Shown piece after piece: positions 8,393 to 16,811 of a stretch of DNA of 64,000 bases. The notes below the pieces were generated by a model. The model searched no databases. It saw only the letters and a list, made by a program, of their open reading frames with translations, and had not been told where the DNA came from. Origin of the DNA: Prolixibacteraceae bacterium (lineage in GTDB: Bacteria > Bacteroidota > Bacteroidia > Bacteroidales > Prolixibacteraceae); the NCBI GenBank assembly GCA_003506435.1, contig DOAQ01000014.1, positions 1 to 64,000 on the forward strand. Direction: 5' to 3'. A program made the position numbers and the translations under genes. Position 1 is the stretch's first letter, and each line of letters opens with the position of its first letter.

Positions 8393-9451
8393 ATGATTGA
8401 AGAAACACAATACGACGGTTTTGATGAAAACGAAGACAACGAAGACGGTGGTTTATACGAACATTTCCGTCTGGAAGTCGATCCTGGTCAGTCGCTTTTG
8501 CGCATCGACAAATTTTTGACAAACCGCCTGGAGAACGCCTCGCGAAACCGAATCCAAAATGCTGCCGAAGCCGGAAATATCCGGGTAAACGGAAAACCCG
8601 TAAAATCGAATTACAAGGTGAAGCCAGACGACATTATCACCATTGTAATGGATTACCCTCGGCGCGAGTTGAAAATTATTGCTGAAGATATTCCATTAAA
8701 TATCCAGTATGAAGACGATCACCTGCTGGTGGTCAACAAACCGGCAGGACTGGTCGTTCATCCGGGACACGGCAATTATTACGGCACATTGGTCAATGCG
8801 CTGGCGTGGCATTTCAGGGATTTGCCTTTGTTTAATTCCGACGATCCCCGGCCCGGACTGGTGCACCGCATCGATAAAAATACGTCGGGACTGCTGGTAG
8901 TTGCCAAAACTGAAATTGCAAAAAACAAACTGGCCATGCAGTTCTTTGAGAGAACAACCAGCCGGAAATACATCGCGTTGGTGTGGGGGAATCTGGCCGA
9001 CGACGAAGGCACCATCGTCGGGAATATTGGCCGCAGCCTCAAAAACAGGCAGGTTTTCACTGTTTTCCCGGATGAAGATCGCGGGAAACCGGCAGTGACC
9101 CATTACAAAGTTCTGGAACGCTTCGACTACGTTACCCTGATCGAGTGCAAGCTCGAAACCGGGCGCACCCACCAGATCAGAGTACACATGCAGCACCTCG
9201 GGCACCCGCTGTTCAACGACGATAATTATGGCGGCGATGTTATTTTACGGGGCACAACATTTGCCAAGTACAAACAGTTTGTCAACAATTGTTTCCATAT
9301 TTTACCACGTCAGGCACTCCATGCGAAAACGCTGGGTTTTGTTCATCCCGAAACCGGACAGGAAATGCTATTCGATTCGGAACTGGCGCCCGATCTGGCA
9401 GAGGTAATAGAAAAATGGAGAAACTATATTTCCAACCGACCTTTAAACTAA
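8393..9451 (+). CDS. rluD: 23S rRNA pseudouridine synthase, RluA/RluD family
   Basis: A 352-aa protein with an S4 RNA-binding domain (about 28-85) and an RluA catalytic domain. The catalytic aspartate is D161 in HRIDKNTSGLLV; the GRTHQIRVHM motif (about 253-262) is also present. It isomerises uridines in helix 69 of 23S rRNA if it is RluD proper; RluA/C/D paralogues are not separable by eye. Acidic 20-residue N-terminal extension. In an operon between the PASTA gene and ddl (7-bp gap to ddl). Confidence 0.9.
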   Translation: MIEETQYDGFDENEDNEDGGLYEHFRLEVDPGQSLLRIDKFLTNRLENASRNRIQNAAEAGNIRVNGKPVKSNYKVKPDDIITIVMDYPRRELKIIAEDIPLNIQYEDDHLLVVNKPAGLVVHPGHGNYYGTLVNALAWHFRDLPLFNSDDPRPGLVHRIDKNTSGLLVVAKTEIAKNKLAMQFFERTTSRKYIALVWGNLADDEGTIVGNIGRSLKNRQVFTVFPDEDRGKPAVTHYKVLERFDYVTLIECKLETGRTHQIRVHMQHLGHPLFNDDNYGGDVILRGTTFAKYKQFVNNCFHILPRQALHAKTLGFVHPETGQEMLFDSELAPDLAEVIEKWRNYISNRPLN

Positions 9452-9458
9452 TAATAAT

Positions 9459-10436
9459 ATGAAGCCGAATATTGCTGTTGTTTATGGCGGCGACTCCGCC
9501 GAATTTGTCGTATCAGTCGAGAGTAGTAAAAATGTGTTCCGGTCGATCGACCCCGAATTGTATAGTGCATGGAAAGTGCAAATGAAAGCCGGTGAATGGA
9601 GCGTAATGAAAGACGATGTAAAAATTGCAGACGTCGATAAAAGCGACTTCTCTTTCATTTCCGAAGGAAAAAAGATAAAGTTCGATTACGCATATATCAC
9701 CATCCACGGTACTCCGGGCGAAAACGGAATTTTGCAAGGATACCTCGATTTGGTTCAGGTCCCCTACTCAACTTGCAGTGTCGGGACGTCAGCCCTTACG
9801 TTCAATAAATATTTTTGCAGCAATTTTCTCCGGAGCTTCGGAATAAAAATGGCTGAATCGGTGCTGATCAACAATACTGATTCGGTTGATGTGGATGCAA
9901 TTGCCGACGATCTGGGATTGCCCCTGTTTGTGAAGCCCAATGCCGGAGGATCAAGTTTCGGGGTCACCAAGGTGAAATCGAAGGACGAACTGAAGCAAGC
10001 CATTGCCACCGCACTAAAGGAAGATACTGAAGTCCTGATCGAACAGTTTATTAAGGGAACTGAATTTACCTGCGGACTGGTGAAACTGAACGGGAAAAAT
10101 CTGGTATTCCCGGTTACTGAAGTGTTACCAAAAAAAGAATTTTTCGATTTTGAAGCCAAGTATACTAAAGGCATGACTGACGAAATTACCCCTGCCCGTC
10201 TTCCTGAAGATCTGACCATAAAATGCCAGGCGCTCTCGTCAACGATTTATGATTTATGCCGATGCGAAGGAATCGTCCGGATCGATTATATTCTGAAAGA
10301 CGGAGATTTTTATTTTCTGGAAGTGAACACCACGCCCGGAATGACCGGTACCAGTTTTGTTCCCCAGCAAATTGAGGCCATGGGCGAAAAATTATCAAAA
10401 GTTTTGAGCCAAATTATTCAGCAAAAGTTAAAATAA
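9459..10436 (+). CDS. ddl: D-alanine--D-alanine ligase
   Basis: A 325-aa ATP-grasp ligase that makes D-Ala-D-Ala for peptidoglycan precursors. Visible signatures are the N-terminal VVYGGDSAEFVVSVES, the HGTPGENGILQGYLDL segment (about 84-99), FVKPNAGGSSFGVTKVKS (ATP lid) and the C-terminal metal site FLEVNTTPGMTGTSFVPQQ. Length is normal (E. coli DdlB is 306). It ends the PASTA-rluD-ddl operon; a terminator lies about 155 bp downstream. Confidence 0.95.
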   Translation: MKPNIAVVYGGDSAEFVVSVESSKNVFRSIDPELYSAWKVQMKAGEWSVMKDDVKIADVDKSDFSFISEGKKIKFDYAYITIHGTPGENGILQGYLDLVQVPYSTCSVGTSALTFNKYFCSNFLRSFGIKMAESVLINNTDSVDVDAIADDLGLPLFVKPNAGGSSFGVTKVKSKDELKQAIATALKEDTEVLIEQFIKGTEFTCGLVKLNGKNLVFPVTEVLPKKEFFDFEAKYTKGMTDEITPARLPEDLTIKCQALSSTIYDLCRCEGIVRIDYILKDGDFYFLEVNTTPGMTGTSFVPQQIEAMGEKLSKVLSQIIQQKLK

Positions 10437-10456
10437 GCGCCCGGTTTTCCCGTCGC

Positions 10457-10532
10457 TGTCATTCTGAACGAAGTGAAAAATCTGCTGTCAAGCGCGTCAA
10501 TCATGAGATTTTTCGCTTTGCTCAAAATGACA
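10457..10532 (+). repeat. intergenic inverted repeat of the CATTCTGA...GAAAAATCT type
   Basis: Two 27-bp arms (10457-10483 and 10506-10532) are reverse complements at 23 of 27 positions, around a 22-bp spacer. The arms begin TGTCATTCTGAACGAAG. Similar sequences (TCATTCTGAGCGAAGCGAAG) recur between genes in many unrelated bacterial genomes. No ORF is inside. Confidence 0.7.
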
Positions 10533-10592
10533 AAGTTTTGATTGCCTGTTGATATGTCGTATGGTTGAAAACATTTCTCCTCATAACGATAC

Positions 10593-10620
10593 AAAGGAAA
10601 CCTTCGGGCTTCCTTTTTTT
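10593..10620 (+). terminator. rho-independent terminator downstream of ddl
   Basis: Stem AAAGGAAACC / GGCTTCCTTT with a TTCG tetraloop and one mismatch, followed by a T run that ends at 10620. The dnaB -7 element starts 2 bp later. Confidence 0.7.
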
Positions 10621-10621
10621 A

Positions 10622-10629
10622 TAACTTTG
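10622..10629 (+). promoter_or_regulatory. -7 element of dnaB
   Basis: TAACTTTG, an exact TAnnTTTG match, 46 bp before the dnaB ATG and immediately after the T-run of the upstream terminator. The -33 region would sit inside the terminator hairpin; no perfect TTTG is seen there. Confidence 0.55.
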
Positions 10630-10675
10630 GTATCCCTATTCGGGGATAGGAAAAATCAATCTGTGAAGCAAAAAA

Positions 10676-12232
10676 ATGGCCATACAAAAAAAGACAAATC
10701 CCACAAAATTAAATATTGAACAGCTTAATGCCCAATACGGAAAACTTCCTCCACAGGCGGTAGATGTTGAAGAAGCGGTGCTTGGCGCCCTGATGCTCGA
10801 ACGCGATGCGTATGTCACCGTGGCAGATATTATCGATGTCCGGAGCTTTTACAAGGAAGAACACCAGAAGATTTTCGAGGTGATAAAATATTTATCGACG
10901 CACGAAAAACCGGTTGACTTGCTGATGGTCACCCAGGAACTGAAAAACCGGACTATTCTTGACGAAGTGGGCGGCCCGCTGTATATCACCCAGCTTACAT
11001 CGCAGGTTGCATCGGCTGCGCATATTGAGTTTCATGCACGCATTATCGCCCAGAAATTCATCCAGCGCGAGCTGATCCGTATTTCTTCGGAAATTCAGAC
11101 CCGCGCCTACGACGATACAATGGATGTGGACGATTTGATCGACTTTTCGGAAACCTCGCTTTTCCAGGTTGCCGAGGGAAACATAAAAAAAGAAACGGTC
11201 CCGATCAAACCGTTGCTTTTGGAGGCCTCCAAGTTGATTGAAGAAGCATCGAAACGCGACGACGGATTGAGTGGTGTGCCCAGTGGATTCACCGCGCTTG
11301 ACCGTATTACTTCGGGATGGCAAAAGACCGACCTGATAATTGTTGCTGCCCGTCCGTCGATGGGGAAAACGGCTTTCGTACTTTCCATGGCACGTAACAT
11401 GGCGGTTGAACACCGCCGCCCGGTGGGCGTGTTCTCGCTTGAGATGTCGTCAATTCAGTTGGTGAACCGTTTGCTTTCATCAGAAACAGAACTGGGTTCT
11501 GAAAAAATAAAAAGCGGACGCTTGCAGCCCTGGGAATGGGAACATTTTAACCGTAAACTGAATGTTTTGGAGGAAGCCCCGATCTTTATCGACGATACCC
11601 CGGCGCTTTCCGTATTCGAGTTCCGCGCCAAATGCCGTCGTTTGAAAATGCAGCACAATATTGCCGTGGTCATTGTCGACTACCTCCAGTTAATGACTGC
11701 CGGAACCGATAACCGGGGCAGCCGCGAACAGGAAGTAAGTATGATTTCGCGTTCGCTGAAAGCCATTGCCAAGGAGCTGGACATTCCAATCCTTGCGCTT
11801 TCGCAGTTGAACCGTTCGGTTGAATCGCGTGAAGGAAAACGCCCTCAGCTTTCCGACCTCCGCGAATCAGGCGCCATTGAACAGGATGCCGACATTGTTT
11901 GTTTTATCCATCGCCCGGAATATTACGGGATTACCGAAGACGATTCGGGTAATTCGCTGATTGGTGTAGCCGAGATCATCATTGCCAAGCACCGTAACGG
12001 GGCAGTTGGCGATGTGCAGTTGTCGTTCAAAAAACAACTGGCTAAGTTCTCCGATATGGACAGCATTATTCCGGATGAGAGTGGAAGTGGTATGCACACC
12101 CAGAAATTTGGTTCAAAGATGAACGAAGATTCGGAAGGCAGCCTTAGCAGGATGCCTGTAAACAGTGGCTTTGAGAACGACTTCGATGATTTTTCAAGAG
12201 CAAGAAAAAAAGATGATGGATTACCATTTTAA
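10676..12232 (+). CDS. dnaB: replicative DNA helicase
   Basis: A 518-aa hexameric 5'-3' helicase. The N-terminal domain spans about 20-125 (PPQAVDVEEAVLGALMLE), with a linker and then the RecA-fold domain. Walker A is ARPSMGKTAF at about 222-231; Walker B is VVIVDYLQLM at about 330-339; the arginine-finger region includes SREQEVSMISRSLK and the C-terminal KHRNGAVGDVQL. No intein is present. The acidic/basic tail (about 470-518) is longer than in E. coli. Its 3' end overlaps the next gene. Confidence 0.97.
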   Translation: MAIQKKTNPTKLNIEQLNAQYGKLPPQAVDVEEAVLGALMLERDAYVTVADIIDVRSFYKEEHQKIFEVIKYLSTHEKPVDLLMVTQELKNRTILDEVGGPLYITQLTSQVASAAHIEFHARIIAQKFIQRELIRISSEIQTRAYDDTMDVDDLIDFSETSLFQVAEGNIKKETVPIKPLLLEASKLIEEASKRDDGLSGVPSGFTALDRITSGWQKTDLIIVAARPSMGKTAFVLSMARNMAVEHRRPVGVFSLEMSSIQLVNRLLSSETELGSEKIKSGRLQPWEWEHFNRKLNVLEEAPIFIDDTPALSVFEFRAKCRRLKMQHNIAVVIVDYLQLMTAGTDNRGSREQEVSMISRSLKAIAKELDIPILALSQLNRSVESREGKRPQLSDLRESGAIEQDADIVCFIHRPEYYGITEDDSGNSLIGVAEIIIAKHRNGAVGDVQLSFKKQLAKFSDMDSIIPDESGSGMHTQKFGSKMNEDSEGSLSRMPVNSGFENDFDDFSRARKKDDGLPF

Positions 12233-13493
12233 ACGCATAAAACTGGTTTTTACAATTTCAATTTTTTTAGCGCTGGCTGCACCCGTGCAAGCTATGTACC
12301 TGCTCGTTCCGATGGACAAGTCCCAGCAAAACCACCTGAAAGCATACGGAATTGCCTACTGGACGCTGGAACAAGCTACCGAGGTAAAATGGTTGCTAAA
12401 CTACCGGGGCGGCAGTTTCCTGATCCAATACAATTCTGAAATTCAAAACGAATGTATGGTACGCGGGGTCAGCGTGGAGACCATTGCCGACGGACAAGCC
12501 GCCAATCTCTTGATGGAAATTGCGCGCGATGAAATCAATCAGGATGCAGTGAGCATGCAGAAAGCCCCGAAAATTGCCGTGTATTCGCCCCCCAACAAAC
12601 AACCCTGGGACGATGCAGTTACCCTGGTACTAACGTATGCTGAAATAAAATACGATGTTATCTACGATGAAGAAATTCTGAACGGAAAACTGAAAGACTA
12701 CGACTGGCTACACCTGCATCATGAAGATTTTACCGGGCAATATGGAAAATTCTTTCGAAACTATCAGCACATGCCCTGGTATCAGCAGGAAGTGAATACC
12801 AATCAGGAGGTGGCAAAACGGATGGGGTTCCTGAAGGTTTCGGAAATGAAGCAGATTGTGGCGCGCGAAATTCAAAGCTACATCGTCAACGGCGGGTTTC
12901 TCTTTGCCATGTGTGCAGCTACCGACACCTACGATATATCAATGGCTGCGGCAGGTATCGACATTTGCGAAAGCATGTTCGACGGCGATCCGGCCGACCC
13001 GCAGATGAACGAAAAACTGGATTACGATCACACCTTGGCATTTCAGAATTTCAAGGTTGAATCGGATCCGTTTAAATACGAGTTCTCGGATATTGATGTG
13101 ACCGACGACCGCAAAGTCCCGCGAGAGCAAGATTATTTCACTCTTTTTGAATTTTCGGCCAAGTGGGATCCTGTACCTACCATGCTCTGCCAGAACCACA
13201 CCAGCATGATTCCCGGCTTCATGGGGCAAACTACTGCTTTCCGAAAAGACCTCGTGAAACCCAATGTGCTGATCATGGGAGAGAACAAAGCAGCGGGTGA
13301 GGCCCGTTACATTCACGGTGAAATTGGCAAAGGTTTCTGGACTTTTTATGGCGGCCACGACCCGGAAGATTATCGTCACCTGGTGGGCGACCCGCCTACC
13401 GATCTGAACCTTCACCCAAGTTCCCCCGGCTACCGGCTGATCCTGAACAATGTATTATTCCCTGCGGCAAAAAAGAAAAAACAAAAAACATAA
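12216..13493 (+). CDS. exported protein resembling those annotated asparagine synthetase B
   Basis: About 425 aa with a signal peptide (basic start, hydrophobic core, cleavage near PVQA-MYLL). The ATGs at 12213/12216 lie inside the last codons of dnaB, so translation is probably coupled. The motif MYLLVPMDKSQQNHLKAYG and following YWTLEQATEVKWLLNYRGGSF match Bacteroidota proteins that databases label asparagine synthetase B. I see neither an N-terminal Cys amidotransferase nor an ATP-pyrophosphatase motif, so that name is doubtful. GGFLFAMCAATDT (about 232-244) looks like the nucleophile elbow of a class I glutamine-amidotransferase-like fold. Function unknown. Confidence 0.8.
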   Translation: MDYHFKRIKLVFTISIFLALAAPVQAMYLLVPMDKSQQNHLKAYGIAYWTLEQATEVKWLLNYRGGSFLIQYNSEIQNECMVRGVSVETIADGQAANLLMEIARDEINQDAVSMQKAPKIAVYSPPNKQPWDDAVTLVLTYAEIKYDVIYDEEILNGKLKDYDWLHLHHEDFTGQYGKFFRNYQHMPWYQQEVNTNQEVAKRMGFLKVSEMKQIVAREIQSYIVNGGFLFAMCAATDTYDISMAAAGIDICESMFDGDPADPQMNEKLDYDHTLAFQNFKVESDPFKYEFSDIDVTDDRKVPREQDYFTLFEFSAKWDPVPTMLCQNHTSMIPGFMGQTTAFRKDLVKPNVLIMGENKAAGEARYIHGEIGKGFWTFYGGHDPEDYRHLVGDPPTDLNLHPSSPGYRLILNNVLFPAAKKKKQKT

Positions 13494-13545
13494 CCGATCT
13501 CTCGATTATTTTTTCTGTCAGCCCAAATTTCATAAACGTATGGCT

Positions 13546-13572
13546 AATTTACAATACAATTTATTGTAAATT
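13546..13572 (+). promoter_or_regulatory. AT-rich perfect dyad upstream of TonB-C gene
   Basis: An 11-bp inverted repeat (AATTTACAATA / TATTGTAAATT) around a 5-bp spacer CAATT, 58 bp before the next ATG. It lacks GC and a T-run, so it looks more like an operator than a terminator. Confidence 0.4.
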
Positions 13573-13629
13573 TAATCCGTGTACACAGTTGCGTACAGAT
13601 GCTGATTCTTCACCTGTTACCCGGAAATT

Positions 13630-14793
13630 ATGAATAAACTTTTATTCCTTGTTTGCCTTTTTGCATCGCTTTGTGCCAACGGGCAGGAACCCGGATTTTT
13701 CTATTTCGATAAAAGTGACCGGCTGGTCGTAAATCAGGAAGACGCTTCAAAACGTAAAGAGATAAGGCCTGTTTCTGACAAACAGTTCGAGATTATAGAA
13801 GCTGTCAAAACCTCGACAGGATGGACTGAAAATGGTAAAAAAGAAGTTGTAAACTACAAAAAGGACAAATTTAAAATTACTCGCGATATTTATGGAACAG
13901 GCATCAATACTTCAATCTCTGTTATCGATACATTAGCTGAAGGGTTTCTTATTCGCGAATATTTTGAAGGATTTTGTTTCCGGGAAGCAGAAGTGAAATC
14001 AGTTTTCCCGTTAGTACTGCATGGAAAATGCACGAGCTTTCCGAAAACACGGAATGATCAAATCTTTGTTTCTTATTATTGGAATGACCTAAAATATACA
14101 GAGGCGGAACAAACTCCCGGGATAGATTCAATTTTTACGGTGTCATCAAAAAAACCGGATGTATACCCTCAATATCCCGGTGGCTCCAATCAATATTTTA
14201 ATGATATAATCAGTCTTTTCGGGAAAAAGAAATATGGTGCCAAAGAATTATCCGGACTAGCATGGATTTCTGTTACTGTCGATACAACCGGAAAGACAGG
14301 AAATATTCGTGTAATAAAAAGTATACATCCTGAAGTTGATTCTTTGTTGGTAAATTCTATTCTGGCAGCGGATACCCCGTGGATACCGGCAGGAATAAAT
14401 GGGGAATCAATTGATTTTGAATATTATATTCCTTTTCAATTCATTCAAAAAGAGAAAACAGCACAGAGTGCAACGGAAAAAATCCATTTAGCGGTTGAAA
14501 AAATGCCTGAATATATAGGTGGAGAACAAGCATTAAAAAGAGTTATTGCCAGTAATATTAGATATCCGATAGAAGCTCAGGAACATGGAATACAGGGAAC
14601 AGTTTATGTAAATTTTGTCATTGACCAAGAAGGAAAGATACAAAACATCCGTGTTGCAAGAGGGATACATCCTTTATTGGATCAGGAAGCAATTCGGGTT
14701 GTGAATATTTTAAAAAACTGGACTCCCGGAATGCAGGATGGTGAAAAGGTTTGTGTTTCTTTTACGGTACCAATTAGTTTTATACTGAATTGA
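13630..14793 (+). CDS. exported protein with two TonB C-terminal domains
   Basis: A 387-aa protein with an N-terminal signal peptide (cleavage near CANG-QEPG), an N-terminal region with MORN-like character, and two TonB-C domains. The first is at about 175-275 (GLAWISVTVDTTGKTGNIRV). The second is at about 293-387 (IQGTVYVNFVIDQEGKIQNI), ending in VSFTVPISF. Classical TonB has one such domain, a Pro-rich spanner and an uncleaved anchor, and neither spanner nor anchor is seen here. It may be a periplasmic accessory rather than an energy transducer. Isolated gene upstream of PUL1. Confidence 0.85.
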   Translation: MNKLLFLVCLFASLCANGQEPGFFYFDKSDRLVVNQEDASKRKEIRPVSDKQFEIIEAVKTSTGWTENGKKEVVNYKKDKFKITRDIYGTGINTSISVIDTLAEGFLIREYFEGFCFREAEVKSVFPLVLHGKCTSFPKTRNDQIFVSYYWNDLKYTEAEQTPGIDSIFTVSSKKPDVYPQYPGGSNQYFNDIISLFGKKKYGAKELSGLAWISVTVDTTGKTGNIRVIKSIHPEVDSLLVNSILAADTPWIPAGINGESIDFEYYIPFQFIQKEKTAQSATEKIHLAVEKMPEYIGGEQALKRVIASNIRYPIEAQEHGIQGTVYVNFVIDQEGKIQNIRVARGIHPLLDQEAIRVVNILKNWTPGMQDGEKVCVSFTVPISFILN

Positions 14794-14978
14794 CAGGTGA
14801 ACAGGCGTTAACAAAATCCACGTTAAAAGGTTTTTACTTCTCAAACTTATTCAGGCAGCCATTGAGAAAAACAGGACTGCCCGGTCTTTTCAGAACAGTA
14901 AAATAGATTTTCGGTAAACTCTATTTTTTTGTATTATTGCAAGCTGCTTAATGCGGACGAAGAACTATATTTTACAGG

Positions 14979-15572
14979 ATGAAGAGCTCGTTTGTCAATG
15001 ATAAAACTGCGTTTGACGAAGTTTCAAAAGGAAATTTGGAAGCTTATCGTCATTTGTTTGACAACCACTTTTCCGACCTTTGCAATTTCCTCCTTTTATA
15101 TCTTCACAACCGGAAACTTGCCGAAGAAATAGCTCTCGATATTTTTGCCTACATCTGGGAAAAACGGGAAAGCATTCAAATTAAGAACTCATTTAAAGGT
15201 TTTTTATTTGCTGCTGCAAAAAACAAAGCAGTCAGCCATTATCGGAAAGAACAAAAAGGTTTATTTTCCTCTCTCCCGATTGAGGGACTTAATTTGCCGG
15301 AACCGGATTCCTCACAACAAACTCTGGAAAACGAGGAGCTTCGGCAAATTATTGACCGGGCCATTGAAAGTCTTCCCCCAAAAAGCCGGATGATCTATCA
15401 GATGGCCTGGGAGGAAAACCTATCGCAAAAAGAAATTGCGCAAAAACTGGGATTAAGTCCAAAAACCGTTGAAAACCATGTCGGTATCGCTTTGCGCAAA
15501 TTGCGTGAAACGCTGAAACCTTACCACGAACAGATATTTATTCTTTGGTTGACTTCAACATTCCTGCAATAA
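14979..15572 (+). CDS. FecI-type ECF sigma factor of PUL1
   Basis: A 197-aa ECF sigma. Region 2 is at about 22-90 (LAEEIALDIFAYIWEKRE, FKGFLFAAAKNKAVSHYR). Region 4 is at about 128-180 (PPKSRMIYQMAWEENLSQKEIAQKLGLSPKTVENHV). The C-terminus ends in a hydrophobic tail (IFILWLTSTFLQ), a feature of Bacteroidota FecI-like factors. Followed by FecR and SusC, so it should be held by FecR and freed when SusC1 binds its ligand. A TATTATTG near-consensus -7 lies at 14932-14939. Confidence 0.93.
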   Translation: MKSSFVNDKTAFDEVSKGNLEAYRHLFDNHFSDLCNFLLLYLHNRKLAEEIALDIFAYIWEKRESIQIKNSFKGFLFAAAKNKAVSHYRKEQKGLFSSLPIEGLNLPEPDSSQQTLENEELRQIIDRAIESLPPKSRMIYQMAWEENLSQKEIAQKLGLSPKTVENHVGIALRKLRETLKPYHEQIFILWLTSTFLQ

Positions 15573-15692
15573 ATTTTAAAAAGCCGGATTCCGATTGGGG
15601 GATTCAACCATTTTTTGCGACTACTGTATTGAATCCATTGACAGGACAGACGAAGTCAATAGAATGGAGTTTTCAATTTTATAGAATTTTGC

Positions 15693-16685
15693 ATGGAACA
15701 GAAAAACATACCTTGGAATGCTATTTCCTCATATCTCTCAAACAATAATGATGAGGAACAGTTAGAGGTCATCCGGCGCTGGCTCACCGAATCAGAAGAT
15801 CACCCGTTTATCCTCCGCGAGATTATCAACACATGGCAGTTGACCAGAAAAAAGACAACATTTTACGAACCGGACAAGGATATTTTGTGGAAGAAATTAA
15901 TGTTTCGGATCGGTCATCATCCTGAAAAGAAGAAACAAATAGCTACTTACCTGAAATGGATTGCCGCTGCTGCTGTGGTACTGCTAATCTTTGTAACCGG
16001 CGTTTGGACCGGAAATAATTCATTCAGACACACATCGGCTTTAGCATATACAACCGTTATGTCCCCGGCAGGAAGCCGTACCCGCATTATTTTGCCCGAC
16101 AGTTCCGTAGTCTGGCTGAATTCAGAAGCAGAAATCCGCTATCCGGCAGCATTCGAAAAAAGATCGCGGGAAGTTTTTGTTTCGGGAGAATGTTTCTTTG
16201 ATGTAACCAAAGATGCAAAACGACAATTCACTGTTCATTGTACGGATTTCAATGTGAAGGTATTCGGAACGAGTTTCAATATCAGGCAAAGCAAAAAAAA
16301 TAACCATACCGAAGTTTCATTAGTTGAAGGAAAAGTTCAGATACTGAACAAGGCAGATCAGCCGCTCACCTTACTCGATCCCGGGGAACAGTTTGTTTTT
16401 AAAGGTGAAAAAGGCATTAAAAAGAAAATCGACAATGTCGAAGCGCTCACTGCCTGGCGAAACAACATGCTTATCTTCGAAAATGAACCGGTCGAAACCG
16501 TTATTCAAACTCTGGAAAGCTGGTATGGCGTGGAATTCCGGGTAGATACGGCAATTCTGAACAACCATCGGTACACTTTTAAAGTAAAGACCGAAAGCCT
16601 GCGCGAAGTACTTGAAATGATTTCTGTAATTACCCCCATTGAATATACGATTGAAGGAGAAATAGTAACAATGAGATACAAATAA
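15693..16685 (+). CDS. FecR-type anti-sigma factor of PUL1
   Basis: A 330-aa inner-membrane protein. The cytoplasmic N-terminus (about 1-85) binds sigma; one membrane helix is at about 88-106 (WIAAAAVVLLIFVTGVW). The periplasmic FecR domain is at about 125-220 (VMSPAGSRTRIILPDSSVVWLNS, GECFFDVTKDAKRQFTV), and a C-terminal DUF4974/secretin-like domain is at about 255-330 that would contact the STN domain of SusC1. It sits between its sigma gene and susC, the standard order. Confidence 0.93.
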   Translation: MEQKNIPWNAISSYLSNNNDEEQLEVIRRWLTESEDHPFILREIINTWQLTRKKTTFYEPDKDILWKKLMFRIGHHPEKKKQIATYLKWIAAAAVVLLIFVTGVWTGNNSFRHTSALAYTTVMSPAGSRTRIILPDSSVVWLNSEAEIRYPAAFEKRSREVFVSGECFFDVTKDAKRQFTVHCTDFNVKVFGTSFNIRQSKKNNHTEVSLVEGKVQILNKADQPLTLLDPGEQFVFKGEKGIKKKIDNVEALTAWRNNMLIFENEPVETVIQTLESWYGVEFRVDTAILNNHRYTFKVKTESLREVLEMISVITPIEYTIEGEIVTMRYK

Positions 16686-16690
16686 AAACA

Positions 16691-16708
16691 GGGGAGTTTC
16701 ATCTCCCC
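16691..16708 (+). promoter_or_regulatory. hairpin in fecR-susC junction of PUL1
   Basis: Perfect 6-bp GC-rich stem (GGGGAG / CTCCCC) with loop TTTCAT, 5 bp after the FecR stop. No T-run follows, so it is more likely an mRNA processing/stability element or attenuator than a plain terminator. Similar hairpins occupy the same junction in PUL2 and PUL3. Confidence 0.55.
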
Positions 16709-16811
16709 CGCCTTGATAATTTAATGTTGAACCTGGGTCTTTTAAGCTTCCGGCCGTCTTGCAAACTAATCGGAAACTCATCAGATTCAAAAAACTAAAT
16801 CATTCAAAATT

